A stretch of 64,000 bases of DNA from Pseudidiomarina indica (GCF_900104245.1 NZ_FMXN01000001.1:248001-312000), one strand, 5' to 3'; numbered from the stretch's first letter, positions 49,442 to 60,315 are shown. Notes: generated by a model from the sequence alone, not told the origin. Translations and numbers: made by a program.

Positions 49442-50189
49442 TTTGACGAGCCTGCTGCATGATGGTTTTCATATCGCGAACAGCTTGCTCTAAACCAACA
49501 ATCACTGCACGGGCAATAATGGCATGACCAATGTTTAACTCCACCAACTGGGGAATGGCAGCCACGGCGGCGGTATTATGATAATGCAAGCCATGGCCTG
49601 CATTTACTTGCAATCCCGCTGCTTGTGCGTATTCTGCGGCATCACGTAGTTGCGCGAGCAGTTGGGAACGCGTGCGGTCATCGGTTGCATCTGCATAATG
49701 CCCGGTATGCAACTCAATAATAGGTGCTCCGGTTGCTACGGCGGCATCAATTTGCTGTTTATCGGCGTCCACAAAGAGACTGGTCGCGATTCCTTGCTCT
49801 GCTAAGCGCTCAACAGCTGCGGTAATTTTATCCTGCTGTCCGGCAACATCGAGGCCCCCTTCAGTCGTTAATTCTTCTCGTTTTTCGGGAACCAAACAGC
49901 AATAAGCAGGTTTAATGCGGCAGGCGATACTGAGCATTTCTTCCGTCACCGCCATTTCTAAATTCATTCGGGTTTGCAAGGTTTTCGCAAGAATCTCTAC
50001 ATCGCGATCGGTAATATGCCGACGATCTTCGCGCAGATGCACGGTAATCCCATCTGCACCTGCTCGTTCTGCCACTGCGGCAGCTTCGACAGGCTCAGGA
50101 TAACTCACCCCACGGGCATTACGAACGGTGGCCACGTGGTCAATATTGACCCCTAAATAAATTGGGTTTTTCCGTACCGTTGAACTCAT
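49425..50189 (-). CDS. pdxJ: Pyridoxine 5'-phosphate synthase
   Basis: Last ring-forming enzyme of vitamin B6 synthesis. The 254-residue TIM barrel has the family motifs [38 protein letters not shown] and GHGLHYHN, and ends with the phosphate-binding [13 protein letters not shown]. It overlaps recO by 4 bp (ATGA). The order recO-pdxJ is as in E. coli. Confidence 0.98.
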   Translation of the reverse strand: MSSTVRKNPIYLGVNIDHVATVRNARGVSYPEPVEAAAVAERAGADGITVHLREDRRHITDRDVEILAKTLQTRMNLEMAVTEEMLSIACRIKPAYCCLVPEKREELTTEGGLDVAGQQDKITAAVERLAEQGIATSLFVDADKQQIDAAVATGAPIIELHTGHYADATDDRTRSQLLAQLRDAAEYAQAAGLQVNAGHGLHYHNTAAVAAIPQLVELNIGHAIIARAVIVGLEQAVRDMKTIMQQARQNGTVL

Positions 50190-50890
50190 GGCATTTCCTT
50201 ATATTGCAAAAAAAACTCACGACTACGAAGTGGCTGCGCCCCTAAATAAGGTTGCAGTGCCATTCGCATGATGCGTTTAAATACGACCAACAAACGCGGC
50301 TCAGCAACATCAAATTCGGCCAACCGCAGAATATCAGCCCCGCGATAAACGGAACTGGGTCCACTGGCTGGCAACGCTAAGCATAACTCAAAACCTGCTT
50401 CGGGCATAAACTGATAAGTTCGCTCAGACTGTATCGGGTTCCCAGAGGTATCCAGAACCCAATCAAACCCATGCCCTAAATGACAGAGTAATTGCCATTC
50501 AAAGCGCCTTAATATTGGCTCAACTTGCTCGACTTTAGTCAACAATTCAAGGGTTTGTTGATAGTCGCGAAATAATTGCTCGTTGGCATGGTAAGGCGTG
50601 GTTAAACGCTGAATAAGTTCGTTCACATAAAACGCACTATACAACGCAATGCCTTGTAATGGGAATGCGAGGGCAAGCGCTTCTGCACTCACTAAGGTTT
50701 GCAGCTCATGCCGCCCTCGGGTTTCAATTTGTAAGGGAATAAAGGGTTGTAAGATACTACGCCATGGGCTTTTTGCCCGCTTCGCCCCTTTTGCAATGGC
50801 TCGAAAACGCCCATGTTCTGGGGTAAATAACTCTAGCAATAAGCTAGTGTCTTGATAGGGCCAGCGATGCAGCACAAACGCCGGAGACAC
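50186..50890 (-). CDS. recO: DNA repair protein RecO
   Basis: RecFOR mediator that loads RecA onto gapped DNA. The 234-residue product has the N-terminal OB fold with [19 protein letters not shown] and ARG-rich [11 protein letters not shown], followed by a helical C-terminal part. GTG start at 50890 with GAGGA 7 nt upstream. It lies 3 bp after era, the conserved rnc-era-recO-pdxJ order. Confidence 0.95.
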   Translation of the reverse strand: MSPAFVLHRWPYQDTSLLLELFTPEHGRFRAIAKGAKRAKSPWRSILQPFIPLQIETRGRHELQTLVSAEALALAFPLQGIALYSAFYVNELIQRLTTPYHANEQLFRDYQQTLELLTKVEQVEPILRRFEWQLLCHLGHGFDWVLDTSGNPIQSERTYQFMPEAGFELCLALPASGPSSVYRGADILRLAEFDVAEPRLLVVFKRIMRMALQPYLGAQPLRSREFFLQYKEMP

Positions 50891-50893
50891 GGC

Positions 50894-51802
50894 TTAGTCC
50901 TCGCCGTATCCTAAACTGCGCAGCGCCCGCTCATCATCGGCCCAGCCTGATTTCACTTTCACCCACAGCTGAAGATGAACTTTGCCCCCAATCAATTGCT
51001 CGATATCCCGACGTGCTTCAATCCCGATGGTTTTTAGCTTTTGCCCACCGGCACCGATAACCATTTTCTTCTGACCATCACGCTCCACCAGAATCAGGCC
51101 ATGAATATGGGTGGTACCCGCAGGGGAAACGGCATATTGTTCAATTTCTACCGTCGTACTGTAAGGTAATTCATCGCCGGTAAAGCGCATCAACTTCTCA
51201 CGAATAATTTCTGCCACCATAAAGCGTACTGAGCGGTCGGTAACATAATCTTCAGGATAATGATGGTCGCCCGGGCGTGCATACAGATGCACTTGCTTAC
51301 GCAAGGTTTCCACTTGTGACCCCGTGCTGGCAGACACCGGCATGATCTCCGCAAACCCATGCAAGCCCGCCAACTTTTCTAAATAAGGCAACAGCGTTGC
51401 TTTGTCTTTGATTTGATCGACTTTGTTGACCACCAACACCACTGGAACGCTAAGGTTTTTCAGTTTCGCCAAAACCAGTTCGTCATCTGGGGTCCAGCGC
51501 CCTGCCTCAACCACAAACAACACCGCATCAACACCGCTTAGCGAGGACGCTGCGGCACGGTTCATTAATCGGTTAATGGCGCGCTTTTCATCCTGATGCA
51601 AGCCAGGCGTATCGACATACACAATCTGCCGAGCGCCTTCGGTTTCAATGCCGAGAATGCGGTGGCGCGTGGTTTGCGGCTTACGTGAGGTAATACTAAT
51701 CTTTTGCCCCAGAATACGGTTCAATAACGTTGATTTACCAACGTTTGGGCGTCCAACAATCGCCACAAAGGCGGTCTCTGGGGTCATTGCTAATTCGTTC
51801 AT
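50894..51802 (-). CDS. era: GTPase Era
   Basis: Ras-like GTPase that binds 16S rRNA and helps 30S assembly. The 302-residue product has G1 [10 protein letters not shown]3 DTPG, G4 NKVD and a C-terminal KH domain with [16 protein letters not shown] at 51802 with AGGA 6 nt upstream, overlapping the rnc stop by 4 bp. Confidence 0.98.
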   Translation of the reverse strand: MNELAMTPETAFVAIVGRPNVGKSTLLNRILGQKISITSRKPQTTRHRILGIETEGARQIVYVDTPGLHQDEKRAINRLMNRAAASSLSGVDAVLFVVEAGRWTPDDELVLAKLKNLSVPVVLVVNKVDQIKDKATLLPYLEKLAGLHGFAEIMPVSASTGSQVETLRKQVHLYARPGDHHYPEDYVTDRSVRFMVAEIIREKLMRFTGDELPYSTTVEIEQYAVSPAGTTHIHGLILVERDGQKKMVIGAGGQKLKTIGIEARRDIEQLIGGKVHLQLWVKVKSGWADDERALRSLGYGED

Positions 51803-52494
51803 GCATGTTCCTGCTGAGTCAGTCGTTGCAGTGCGATATCAGCAGCTTGCTGTTCTGCTTTGCGGCGGCTGGTGCCGGTGCCAATCACCGCTTCAGCCAA
51901 CCCTTCGACACGACAACTGACAGTAAATTTTTGATTATGCGCTTGCCCTTGCGTGGCCACGACCTCATAGTCAGGCAACGTCTGCTGTCGCCCTTGTAAG
52001 TATTCTTGCAATCGCGTTTTCGGATCTTTGTGGCTTGCGCCTGGCTTGATTTCTGCTAACTGGGTGGCGTACCAACTTAATACCACGGGCCGGCAAACAG
52101 CCAGACCACTTTCAATATACATCGCGCCTAATAAGGCCTCTACTGTATCGGCCAGAATTGACTCACGGCGATGCCCCCCACTTTTTAATTCACCCGGTCC
52201 CAACACTAAATATGGCCCGAGATCAAACTGCTGAGCGAGTTTGGCTAAGTTGCGCCCACACACCAACGTCGCGCGCATGCGACTTAAATCCCCTTCATCG
52301 CTCTGGGGAAACTTCTCAAATAAGGCTTCGCTAATCACCACACTCAACACGGCATCGCCAAGGAACTCCAACCGCTCATTGTGTTTCCCCGCTGCACTAC
52401 GGTGGGTTAACGCACGCATGAGGTTATCCTGGTTTTTGAACGTGTAACCAAACCGTTTTTCTAATTGCCGTAATGAAGGTCTTGGTAAACTCAC
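51799..52494 (-). CDS. rnc: Ribonuclease III
   Basis: Double-strand-specific RNase for rRNA processing. The 231-residue product has the catalytic signature [19 protein letters not shown], the second acidic site in [12 protein letters not shown], and a C-terminal dsRNA-binding domain ([15 protein letters not shown] onwards). GTG start with GGAG 6 nt upstream, 3 bp after the lepB stop. In E. coli rnc cuts its own leader; no such stem is obvious here because lepB abuts it. Confidence 0.98.
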   Translation of the reverse strand: MSLPRPSLRQLEKRFGYTFKNQDNLMRALTHRSAAGKHNERLEFLGDAVLSVVISEALFEKFPQSDEGDLSRMRATLVCGRNLAKLAQQFDLGPYLVLGPGELKSGGHRRESILADTVEALLGAMYIESGLAVCRPVVLSWYATQLAEIKPGASHKDPKTRLQEYLQGRQQTLPDYEVVATQGQAHNQKFTVSCRVEGLAEAVIGTGTSRRKAEQQAADIALQRLTQQEHA

Positions 52495-52497
52495 AGC

Positions 52498-53433
52498 TTA
52501 CTCCACAGTTCCTAAACGATGCCAACGCACGCCTGAAGGAATCCAGCTCGGGAACCACTGCGGCACCCAGCTATCAGCACCACGTTCAAACTCCAAACTC
52601 ATCCAAATCAGTGTCGCACGTCCCACCAAATGGTCGTATGGCACAAAGCCCCAATAGCGGCTGTCTTCTGAGTTATCACGGTTATCGCCCATCATAAAAT
52701 AATGCCCTTCGGGCACCACCCATTCGTCCATTGCGGTGCCTGGCTGTTGGTAATAGAACGCAGCACGAGAAGCAACGGATGGGTCGACAAGAATTTCATG
52801 TTCCACGTCGCCGAGCTGCTCGGTAAAGCGCTGCAATGGCGTGGTACGATTAAAATAAATCTCGTCTTGTGGCTGAATGGTTTGCTTGATCACTTGCAGT
52901 GGCGGACAGGACTCATTCCGCGTCTCGCAAGCTGGCTCAATATACAGCGTTTTATTACGGTAAATAATCCGATCCCCGGGCAACGCGACAATCCGTTTAA
53001 TAAAATCAACCTGCGGATTTACCGGGTATTTAAACACCGCAACATCACCACGCTGTGGCAGCCCTGTGGCAAATAATTCGCTCCGAAATAACGGGTCACG
53101 AACGCCGTAGCTAAATTTTTCCACCAACACAAAATCGCCCGCCAACATGGTCGGCATCATGGAGGCAGAAGGAATCCGAAACGGTTCGTACAGAAAAGAA
53201 CGGAGGATCAGAATCACAAATAAAATGGGAAACACACTTTGCGCAAACTCTGCAATGGTTCCCTGTGGGGCCAGACGCTCACGTTCTTCTGCAGACAACG
53301 TCTTATTGGCTTCTTGTTCGGCCTGTTGAATCAGTGCAACCCGAGCCGGCCGTTTCATTTTGGCGTCATACAACCAAATTAAACCCGCAGCCAAGGTGAC
53401 CAAGGTTAACAGTATCGAATAAAAGTTTGCCAT
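52498..53433 (-). CDS. lepB: Signal peptidase I
   Basis: Inner-membrane leader peptidase, 311 residues from the ATG at 53433 (MANFYSILL), preferred to the upstream in-frame start at 53478 because AGGAAG lies 8 nt before it. Two N-terminal membrane segments (about 5-21 and 67-81). The catalytic dyad is Ser91 in RIPSASMMPTM and Lys146 in DFIKRIVALPGD; the C-terminal GDNRDNSEDSRYWG box is intact. It follows lepA. Confidence 0.97.
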   Translation of the reverse strand: MANFYSILLTLVTLAAGLIWLYDAKMKRPARVALIQQAEQEANKTLSAEERERLAPQGTIAEFAQSVFPILFVILILRSFLYEPFRIPSASMMPTMLAGDFVLVEKFSYGVRDPLFRSELFATGLPQRGDVAVFKYPVNPQVDFIKRIVALPGDRIIYRNKTLYIEPACETRNESCPPLQVIKQTIQPQDEIYFNRTTPLQRFTEQLGDVEHEILVDPSVASRAAFYYQQPGTAMDEWVVPEGHYFMMGDNRDNSEDSRYWGFVPYDHLVGRATLIWMSLEFERGADSWVPQWFPSWIPSGVRWHRLGTVE

Positions 53434-53467
53434 GAATTCGCTTCCTAACGCTGTGAACTGATACGAA

Positions 53468-55279
53468 TTATTTGCCAACCTTGAGAACAGCTAAGAATGC
53501 TTCTTGCGGAACTTCAACGTTACCAAGTTGTTTCATCCGTTTCTTCCCTTCTTTTTGCTTTTGCAGCAATTTCTTTTTACGGCTCACGTCACCGCCATAA
53601 CATTTTGCAGTCACGTTTTTACGCAATTGTTTCACCGTAGAACGCGCAATCACATGGGTGCCAATCACTGCCTGAATGGCAATATCAAACATTTGTCGAG
53701 GAATCAGCTCACGCATTTTATCGACTAACTCTCGACCGCGCCCTTGGGCATGATCGCGGTGAGTAATCATCGCCAATGCATCCACTTTGTCCCCGTTAAT
53801 CAGGACGTCTACCCGCACCATGTCAGCCTCTTCGAAGCGCTTAAAGTTATAGTCCAGCGAGGCATAACCACGACTGGTTGACTTCAACCGATCAAAGAAG
53901 TCCATCACCACTTCTGCCATCGGCAACTCATAGGTGACCGCAACTTGTTTTCCATGGTAGGACATTTTGGTCTGCACACCCCGTTTATCGACACACAAGG
54001 TGATCACGTTGCCAAGAAACTCTTGCGGGACCAAAATATTCGCTTCAACAATGGGTTCGTAAATGATTTCAATATCATTCACTGCTGGCAAGTGAGCAGG
54101 GTTATCCACCATCAGCTCTTTGCCATCTTTGGTAATGACCCGATATACCACCGTCGGCGCGGTCGTAATAAGGTCGATATCGTATTCACGTTCCAAGCGT
54201 TCTTGAATAATTTCCATATGGAGCATGCCCAAGAAACCAACTCGGAATCCAAATCCTAGTGCTGCTGAGTTTTCTGGCTCATAAAATAGCGACGCATCAT
54301 TTAATGAGAGCTTAGCCAATGCATCACGGAAGCTTTCATAGTCATCCGACGAAATCGGGAACATGCCCGCATAAACCTGCGGCTTAATTTTCTTAAAGCC
54401 AGGCAAAGGTTCAGTCGCCGAATCTTTCGCTAAGGTTAGGGTATCCCCTACCGGGGCTCCTAGGATATCTTTAATCCCGGCAATCACAAAGCCAACTTCA
54501 CCACAGCGTAAGATGCCTGTTTCCGTTGGTTTTGGTGAGAAAAAGCCCACTTTATCAATTTGGTGCACTTGGCCTGTCGACATCACCTTCATTTTGTCGC
54601 CAGCCCGTAGCACGCCGTTTTTGACCCGCACCAAACTCACCACCCCTTGGTAGTTATCAAACCAAGAGTCAATGATTAACGCTTGTAACGGTGCGTCTGG
54701 ATCGCCTTGCGGTGCAGGGATCTGAGTCACGATACGCTCTAACACATCGCCGATACCAATTCCGGTTTTCGCCGAGCATTGCACCGCATCAACCGCCTGG
54801 ATTCCGACAATATCTTCAATCTCTTCAGCAACCCGCATAGGATCAGCTTGTGGCAAGTCAATTTTATTCAAGACCGGTACCACTTCTAAATCCATTTCAA
54901 TGGCGGTGTAGCAGTTGGCGAGAGTTTGAGCTTCCACTCCTTGGGCCGCATCCACCACCAATAGCGCCCCTTCACAACCGGCTAGGCTGCGCGATACTTC
55001 ATACGAGAAGTCGACGTGGCCGGGCGTATCAATAAAGTTTAATTGATAGGTTTCGCCATCTTGGGCGGTGTAATGCAAGGTGACACTCTGTGCTTTAATG
55101 GTAATGCCACGCTCACGCTCAAGATCCATCGAGTCGAGGACTTGTTCGGCCATTTCACGATCAGTCAGACCGCCACAATATTGAATCAGTCGATCAGAAA
55201 GCGTCGACTTGCCATGGTCAATATGTGCAATCACTGAGAAATTACGAATATTTGTTTGCTTAAACGCCTGATTTGGCAT
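53468..55279 (-). CDS. lepA: Elongation factor 4 (LepA)
   Basis: Ribosome-binding translational GTPase involved in initiation and back-translocation. The 603-residue product has G1 [10 protein letters not shown]3 DTPGH, G4 NKID and the LepA-specific C-terminal domain ending in [20 protein letters not shown]. The N-terminus has about 9 more residues (MPNQAFKQT) than E. coli LepA. First gene of lepA-lepB-rnc-era-recO-pdxJ. Confidence 0.97.
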   Translation of the reverse strand: MPNQAFKQTNIRNFSVIAHIDHGKSTLSDRLIQYCGGLTDREMAEQVLDSMDLERERGITIKAQSVTLHYTAQDGETYQLNFIDTPGHVDFSYEVSRSLAGCEGALLVVDAAQGVEAQTLANCYTAIEMDLEVVPVLNKIDLPQADPMRVAEEIEDIVGIQAVDAVQCSAKTGIGIGDVLERIVTQIPAPQGDPDAPLQALIIDSWFDNYQGVVSLVRVKNGVLRAGDKMKVMSTGQVHQIDKVGFFSPKPTETGILRCGEVGFVIAGIKDILGAPVGDTLTLAKDSATEPLPGFKKIKPQVYAGMFPISSDDYESFRDALAKLSLNDASLFYEPENSAALGFGFRVGFLGMLHMEIIQERLEREYDIDLITTAPTVVYRVITKDGKELMVDNPAHLPAVNDIEIIYEPIVEANILVPQEFLGNVITLCVDKRGVQTKMSYHGKQVAVTYELPMAEVVMDFFDRLKSTSRGYASLDYNFKRFEEADMVRVDVLINGDKVDALAMITHRDHAQGRGRELVDKMRELIPRQMFDIAIQAVIGTHVIARSTVKQLRKNVTAKCYGGDVSRKKKLLQKQKEGKKRMKQLGNVEVPQEAFLAVLKVGK

Positions 55280-55319
55280 TAATGCCCCCGCAACAACAAA
55301 AAATAATAACGATACAGAT

Positions 55320-55346
55320 ACCGCTGATCATACTGATTTTAGCGGT
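55320..55346 (-). other. Small hairpin between rseC and lepA
   Basis: ACCGCT (55320-55325) and AGCGGT (55341-55346) form a 6-bp stem with a 15-nt loop. On the minus strand it is followed, after about 15 nt, by a T-rich run. It may weaken readthrough from rseC to lepA or lie in the lepA leader. Weak evidence. Confidence 0.3.
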
Positions 55347-55371
55347 CCGGGACAAAGAGTTTCGGTTTGAT

Positions 55372-55806
55372 TCAATCGATTTGCTGGACACTCAAGAGCT
55401 GCATGACTTGGATATCACGCTTTTGCAGCCATTGTTTGAGCCCATAAAAGCTAAACCCGAAGCCCAAAAATGACGCAATAATGACCCAACCTTCGGTCCA
55501 TTGCAGAATGTTTCCTGTGAACCACGCCAGTAAAAACAGACTGAGTAAAGGCACCACATACACCAACAGTGAAAAACGTGATAACGCTTGTTCTGGCAGT
55601 AGGAGATCGACCTGCTGTCCAGTTTCAAAGTGCCCTTGAGGTTTTACCACCCGAAATGCAGCACGGCGATCCGCAAATGCTTTCGAAATGATGCCGGTAC
55701 CGCACACAGTCTGCTGCGCACAACCACTGCACCCAGTTTTTATCTGGGTAGTGACATATAAATGGTCCGCTTCTACTCGGACAATTTCTGCACGTTCTCG
55801 AATCAC
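55372..55806 (-). CDS. rseC: SoxR-reducing system protein RseC
   Basis: Inner-membrane protein, 144 residues, with a cysteine-rich N-terminal part (TGCSGCAQQTVCGTGII) and two membrane segments (about 80-98 and 106-122). Family members act with the Rsx complex in reducing SoxR and modulate the sigmaE pathway. GTG start overlapping the rseB stop as GTGA. Last gene of rpoE-rseABC. Confidence 0.92.
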   Translation of the reverse strand: MIRERAEIVRVEADHLYVTTQIKTGCSGCAQQTVCGTGIISKAFADRRAAFRVVKPQGHFETGQQVDLLLPEQALSRFSLLVYVVPLLSLFLLAWFTGNILQWTEGWVIIASFLGFGFSFYGLKQWLQKRDIQVMQLLSVQQID

Positions 55807-56792
55807 TGTGTCGCACCTTGTGAATTCATGACCATTCCCGCAGCAATTTGATGCAAGGTTACCACCGGTAATTTCCCAACAACCGTGACGGCATAACCAT
55901 CAATGGCCGTGTTAATTAATGACTCAGCACCTTGAAAGGCTAACTCAGGTAACCCCTGCTGTTGCTGTTCACCAATATAAATGGATACTTCGGTTAATCC
56001 GTCGCTAAATAAATAATGATCGGTCGGCAGTTGTGTGTCATACAAGCGGCGGTGCTGTGCCCGGCGTAATTCAAACCCCTCCGGCAACCAATTAGGGCGT
56101 AAGTTAAACCGTGGCGCCTCTAACTGGGCTGCCTCATACAGCCGAGGAGGCCGTTGAATGGCACCAACTTCTGTCAATTGTGCTGGAATCTGTTCAGTAA
56201 ACAGAATGGAAGTAAGCTGTAACTGCTCCAATACCTCTCCTTGAGGCGTCATCATTTGCAGTTTCAACAGCATGGCCGATTCACGATCAATCCAAAGATC
56301 GTAATGATAGCGATATTCATCGCGACTCACCAGCCGTAAATATTGAGCTGGCCGCCCCGTTACTCGCATGCCGCCACTGGCTATCACTTGGTAATGTTGA
56401 CTAATTTGCGCAAAAGGTTCGTAAAATGCTGGCGGAATAAAACCTGCTGTCACATTGGTTTGCAGTGAATAGGAGCCGCCCACCGGTGAATAATAGTAGG
56501 TTTGATCACCAATCCGCAGCGCTCGTGAATCCGCGCCATTCAGATGGATGAGTAATTCAAGATCGGTTTCGTGATCATATCGACCGTGAAACCACACCAG
56601 GGGCTGGATCCGTTGTCCTTGGGATTGAACTAAGGTGGCTTCAAAATTGAGTTGCCGCAACGCGAGTGCCATGCGGTCGAACCAGACTTCTCCTAAATTG
56701 GCCGCCTGGTCTGGACTGGTTTCACTATGCGCTGTGCCGCTAACAGGGAGGAATAGCAGGCACAGCACTACTGCAGTAAAAGTTCTAATCAT
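55803..56792 (-). CDS. rseB: Sigma-E factor regulatory protein RseB
   Basis: Periplasmic sensor that binds RseA and is released by lipopolysaccharide intermediates. From the ATG at 56792 the product has 329 residues with a signal peptide (MIRTFTAVVLCLLFLPVSG, cleavage near AHS) and the lipoprotein-sensor-like MucB/RseB fold. The frame opens upstream to 56918, inside rseA, but the signal peptide fixes the start. It overlaps rseA by 8 bp. Confidence 0.94.
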   Translation of the reverse strand: MIRTFTAVVLCLLFLPVSGTAHSETSPDQAANLGEVWFDRMALALRQLNFEATLVQSQGQRIQPLVWFHGRYDHETDLELLIHLNGADSRALRIGDQTYYYSPVGGSYSLQTNVTAGFIPPAFYEPFAQISQHYQVIASGGMRVTGRPAQYLRLVSRDEYRYHYDLWIDRESAMLLKLQMMTPQGEVLEQLQLTSILFTEQIPAQLTEVGAIQRPPRLYEAAQLEAPRFNLRPNWLPEGFELRRAQHRRLYDTQLPTDHYLFSDGLTEVSIYIGEQQQQGLPELAFQGAESLINTAIDGYAVTVVGKLPVVTLHQIAAGMVMNSQGATQ

Positions 56793-57426
56793 GTGGGTGG
56801 TCGATTGGCTCAACCTCGTTTGCATGCTCTTGCTGCTCCATCTCAGCCTGCAGGGATAACTGCAATTGCCGTTGATGATCGAGTAAGTAAGACTGCAATA
56901 ATTGGCGTTGCTGAGCAATTTCTGCTTGCGTCGGTGCTGGTGCTTCCATCACGGTGTTAAAGCTGACTGGATTTCGTCCACCAAACGGATTGGTTACCAG
57001 CGTAGGGGTTGTTACCGCTGGGGTATTTGGCATCACTTCCAGCCCAGGTTGTTGCACCGATAATACCGCAACAATGGCCACACTCGCAGCAATGGCAATA
57101 CTTCCCGCTGGCTTCAGCCAACGGCTTGCCGCCCGTGTCAACGCCCCACCCGATTGCATCAGCGGGGTGACCACTTGAGCAGTCACTTGAGGCTCTTGCG
57201 CAATCTGTGCTGCAACTTGCGCGCTAATATCAAGCGACTGGGCAGCACTCACTTCACGCCGCATAATCTGGCCCACTAATGCATAGCGTTGCCAAACAGC
57301 CCGTGCCTGTTCGTCATCCAATAATGCTGATAAATCGGCATTAAATGGCTGACCGGCATCAGCATCTGTGTCTTCAAAATGACTATCCAGCAGTGCTGAG
57401 GCATTTTGTTTTAAACAATCAGACAT
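56785..57426 (-). CDS. rseA: Anti-sigma-E factor RseA
   Basis: Bitopic inner-membrane anti-sigma factor, 213 residues. The N-terminal cytoplasmic domain (SALLDDEQARAVWQRYALVG) binds RpoE, one membrane helix spans about 107-124, and the periplasmic tail is Gln-rich. DegS and RseP cleave it under envelope stress. Located 19 bp after rpoE, in the standard rpoE-rseABC order. Confidence 0.93.
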   Translation of the reverse strand: MSDCLKQNASALLDSHFEDTDADAGQPFNADLSALLDDEQARAVWQRYALVGQIMRREVSAAQSLDISAQVAAQIAQEPQVTAQVVTPLMQSGGALTRAASRWLKPAGSIAIAASVAIVAVLSVQQPGLEVMPNTPAVTTPTLVTNPFGGRNPVSFNTVMEAPAPTQAEIAQQRQLLQSYLLDHQRQLQLSLQAEMEQQEHANEVEPIDHPHD

Positions 57427-57445
57427 AAAGCTTCCTCAAGTGATG

Positions 57446-58024
57446 TTAGCGTTCTAACAAGGGTCGTAGTTGCTGGTCGATAGCCTCGCGAGCGCGGAAA
57501 ATCCGCGAACGTACGGTGCCTATCGGGCAATCCATTTCGATGGCTATTTCTTCATAGCCCAGCCCTTCGATTTCTCGCAGCACAATGGCGCGGCGTAAAT
57601 CTTCTGGGAGTTCATCGATGGTTCGCATTACCACATGACGAATCTCATCGGTCAGTAACAAACTTTCGGGGGACGCTGAATCTCTGAGCGCCTCACTTCC
57701 CTCATAATATTCTGCTTCATCCGCATCAACATCATTGGCAGGCGGCTTACGCCCTTGAGCAACCAAATAGTTTTTCGCGGTATTCACAGCAATTCGGTAC
57801 AACCATGTATAAAATGCACTATCGCCCCGGAAATTCGCCAATGCACGATAGGCTTTCACAAATGTTTCTTGGGCTACGTCAGGCACATCGGCTGGTTGTT
57901 TAACGTAGCGCGAAATCAGACTCATCACCTTGTGTTGATACTTTTTCACCAACAAATCAAAGGCTCGCTGATCACCCTGTTGTACGCGTTCGACCAGGAC
58001 TTTATCTATCTCTTGTTCGCTCAT
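57446..58024 (-). CDS. rpoE: RNA polymerase sigma factor RpoE (sigma-E)
   Basis: ECF sigma factor for envelope stress, 192 residues. Region 2 (DVAQETFVKAYRALANFRGD) and region 4 (LPEDLRRAIVLREIEGLGYE and IAIEMDCPIGTVRSRIFRAR) closely follow E. coli RpoE. A sigmaE-like promoter lies just upstream, which would make the operon self-activating. Divergent from nadB as in E. coli. Confidence 0.98.
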   Translation of the reverse strand: MSEQEIDKVLVERVQQGDQRAFDLLVKKYQHKVMSLISRYVKQPADVPDVAQETFVKAYRALANFRGDSAFYTWLYRIAVNTAKNYLVAQGRKPPANDVDADEAEYYEGSEALRDSASPESLLLTDEIRHVVMRTIDELPEDLRRAIVLREIEGLGYEEIAIEMDCPIGTVRSRIFRAREAIDQQLRPLLER

Positions 58025-58088
58025 CCGAGCCTACTCTCCTCAACCCCTAGCTACGTCAGATTTTAAGGCCCGTTGCGCGCTTGCAAAA

Positions 58089-58116
58089 TAAGACCCACGA
58101 ATTCGCAAAAAGTTCG
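58089..58116 (-). promoter_or_regulatory. Candidate sigma-E promoter of rpoE
   Basis: On the minus strand GAACTT (58110-58115), a 16-nt spacer and TCTTA (58089-58093). The sigmaE consensus is GGAACTT-N15-16-TCTGA/TCAAA-like. Transcription would start about 58 nt before the rpoE ATG. It fits the known autoregulation of rpoE in enterobacteria. Confidence 0.6.
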
Positions 58117-58197
58117 CAAAAAAAATTCAAAAGAGTAAAATCTCTTTCATTCAAAAGTAAATCAGCGTTTTGCCACGCCAACATACCTACATACTTT

Positions 58198-59799
58198 ATG
58201 GAACAAAATTCAGATTATCAATGTGATGTGCTTATCATTGGAAGCGGCGCAGCCGGTTTAACCTTGGCTTTACAATTAGCAGATCACGCACAAGTCATGG
58301 TGCTTTCCAAAGGTCCATTGACCGAAGGGTCAACCTATTATGCACAAGGTGGCATCGCTGCTGTTTTCGATGAAAATGATAGCATTGAAAGCCATATTGA
58401 AGATACTCTCATTGCCGGTGCGGGGTTATGTGATCTCGCGGCCGTACAATTCACCACCGAACATGCAAAAGAAAGTTTGCAATGGCTCATTGATATTGGC
58501 GTTGGCTTCGATCGCATTGACGACGAGCATTTTCACTTAAATCGTGAAGGCGGCCACAGTCATCGGCGTATTCTACACGCCGCCGACGCCACCGGCCGTG
58601 CCGTGCAAACCACCTTGGTTGAGCAAACGCGACAGCATCCTAATATCACCATTCTCGAGCAAGTCACCGCTGTTGACTTAATTACAGAGAAACATGTGGC
58701 CGGCGCACCACGCTGCTACGGTGCCTATATTTTTAATCGCCGGACCCAGCAGGTAGAAACCGTTGCCGCTCGTTTTGTCGCCTTGTGTACGGGCGGCGCT
58801 AGCAAGGTCTATCAATATACTAGCAATCCCGATGTGGCAAGTGGGGATGGCATTGCCATGGCATGGCGTGCAGGCTGTGCGGTCGCCAATATGGAATTCA
58901 ATCAATTCCACCCAACTTGCTTATTTCACCCGAATGCCCAGTCATTCTTGCTCACCGAAGCCTTGCGAGGCGAAGGGGCAGTATTAAAACGCCCCGATGG
59001 CACACGGTTTATGCCAGACTTTCATCCGGCCGCAGAATTAGCCCCGCGTGATGTCGTGGCGCGCGCTATTGATTATGAAATGAAACGTCTTGGTGCGGAT
59101 TGCATGTACTTAGACATTTCGCACAAGCCGGAATCCTTTATTCGTGAACATTTCCCGAATATCTACGAACGCTGCTTAAGTCTCGGCATTGATATCAGCC
59201 GTGAACCCATGCCAGTGGTTCCTGCTGCCCATTATACCTGCGGCGGAGTGCAAACCGATTTACGTGCTCGCACCGCTGTGAATCATCTATACGCGATTGG
59301 CGAAGTGGCCTATACCGGCTTACATGGCGCCAATCGCATGGCCAGTAATTCCTTGCTGGAGTGTCTGGTGTTTGCGCGTGCCGCGGCCACCGACATCCTT
59401 GCCCAACTCGACCACGTTGAACTACAACCTCGCCTGCCGCGCTGGGATGACAGTCAAGTCAGCGATTCCGATGAAGAAGTGATTATTCAGCACAACTGGC
59501 ACGAATTGCGGTTATTTATGTGGGACTATGTTGGCATTGTCCGCACCAATAAGCGGTTAGAGCGTGCACTAAGACGCATCGAGCTTTTACAGCAAGAAAT
59601 TCACGAATATTACAGTCATTGCAAAATCAGCAATAACTTGCTGGAACTGCGGAATTTAGTGCAAGTGGCGGAATTAATCGTGAGATGTGCCATGGCGCGG
59701 AAAGAAAGCCGTGGGTTGCACTACAACCTTGATTACCCTGATCTAGCCGCTGATCCGCAACCGACCATACTGACGCCAGCGCAGCAACCACCGCGCTAA
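58198..59799 (+). CDS. nadB: L-aspartate oxidase
   Basis: FAD enzyme for the first step of de novo NAD synthesis (aspartate to iminoaspartate). The 533-residue product has the FAD-binding [46 protein letters not shown] and [10 protein letters not shown]; the C-terminal helical domain is intact. The frame opens at 58081, but the ATG at 58198 ([12 protein letters not shown]) gives the normal length. Its last 57 bp overlap a convergent gene. Confidence 0.97.
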   Translation: MEQNSDYQCDVLIIGSGAAGLTLALQLADHAQVMVLSKGPLTEGSTYYAQGGIAAVFDENDSIESHIEDTLIAGAGLCDLAAVQFTTEHAKESLQWLIDIGVGFDRIDDEHFHLNREGGHSHRRILHAADATGRAVQTTLVEQTRQHPNITILEQVTAVDLITEKHVAGAPRCYGAYIFNRRTQQVETVAARFVALCTGGASKVYQYTSNPDVASGDGIAMAWRAGCAVANMEFNQFHPTCLFHPNAQSFLLTEALRGEGAVLKRPDGTRFMPDFHPAAELAPRDVVARAIDYEMKRLGADCMYLDISHKPESFIREHFPNIYERCLSLGIDISREPMPVVPAAHYTCGGVQTDLRARTAVNHLYAIGEVAYTGLHGANRMASNSLLECLVFARAAATDILAQLDHVELQPRLPRWDDSQVSDSDEEVIIQHNWHELRLFMWDYVGIVRTNKRLERALRRIELLQQEIHEYYSHCKISNNLLELRNLVQVAELIVRCAMARKESRGLHYNLDYPDLAADPQPTILTPAQQPPR

Positions 59800-60039
59800 T
59801 CGTCGGTACTGGCCGTCCCCTAGCCAGCTGCGCGGCAACCAGAGCCAGCGGCGCGGCTGGCCGGCGCGCTCTAACATGACTAGAGCGCCCCATGGAGTCA
59901 CCCAAGATAACGGATGAACCTGCCAAGTCAGTTGGTCAAAATCCGTTAACTGCACCCACCGCCCTTGGTGGGTGTCAATGCCCCATAACTGGTTGGGTTG
60001 CCGCAGCCAGGGCCAAGGACAAACCACCAGTTGCCACAT
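59743..60039 (-). CDS. Short YgfX-like protein, membrane segments missing
   Basis: A 98-residue Trp- and Leu-rich protein 3 bp after sdhE. Its C-terminal part ([20 protein letters not shown] and [24 protein letters not shown]) can be aligned by eye with the C-terminal domain of YgfX (CptA), which normally follows sdhE (ygfY). E. coli YgfX has 135 residues and starts with two membrane helices; here the N-terminus begins [20 protein letters not shown] and has no room for them. It may be a reduced form, or a degraded remnant. Its 3' end overlaps nadB by 57 bp in the opposite direction. Confidence 0.65.
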   Translation of the reverse strand: MWQLVVCPWPWLRQPNQLWGIDTHQGRWVQLTDFDQLTWQVHPLSWVTPWGALVMLERAGQPRRWLWLPRSWLGDGQYRRLARWLLRWRQYGRLRISG

Positions 60040-60042
60040 TAG

Positions 60043-60315
60043 TTATACTTTCACCCGGCTTAAAATAAAGGCCACCATGTCAGCGAGTTCTTTATCGTCG
60101 CAAACTTCGTGCCCCATAAACCAAGCAAAGAGATCCGGATCATCACACGTCAACAGCCGCCGAAACACATCTTGTTGGGGTTCTGTTAGCTCATCGTATG
60201 CTTCCTCAACAAACGGCATAAAGAGTACGTCTAACTCCAACATGCCACGACGACACGCCCAGCGCAGGCGATTTTTATTTCTTAATGAGTCAGCATCTTG
60301 TTGCAACTTTTCCAT
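60043..60315 (-). CDS. sdhE: FAD assembly factor SdhE
   Basis: Helps covalent attachment of FAD to succinate dehydrogenase SdhA. The 90-residue, mainly helical product has the diagnostic RRGMLELD (RGxxE motif, about residues 23-30) and ends with ELADMVAFILSRVKV. Ribosome site AAGGGA lies 6 nt before the ATG. Followed by the ygfX-like gene; ygfZ is divergent, as in E. coli. Confidence 0.95.
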   Translation of the reverse strand: MEKLQQDADSLRNKNRLRWACRRGMLELDVLFMPFVEEAYDELTEPQQDVFRRLLTCDDPDLFAWFMGHEVCDDKELADMVAFILSRVKV

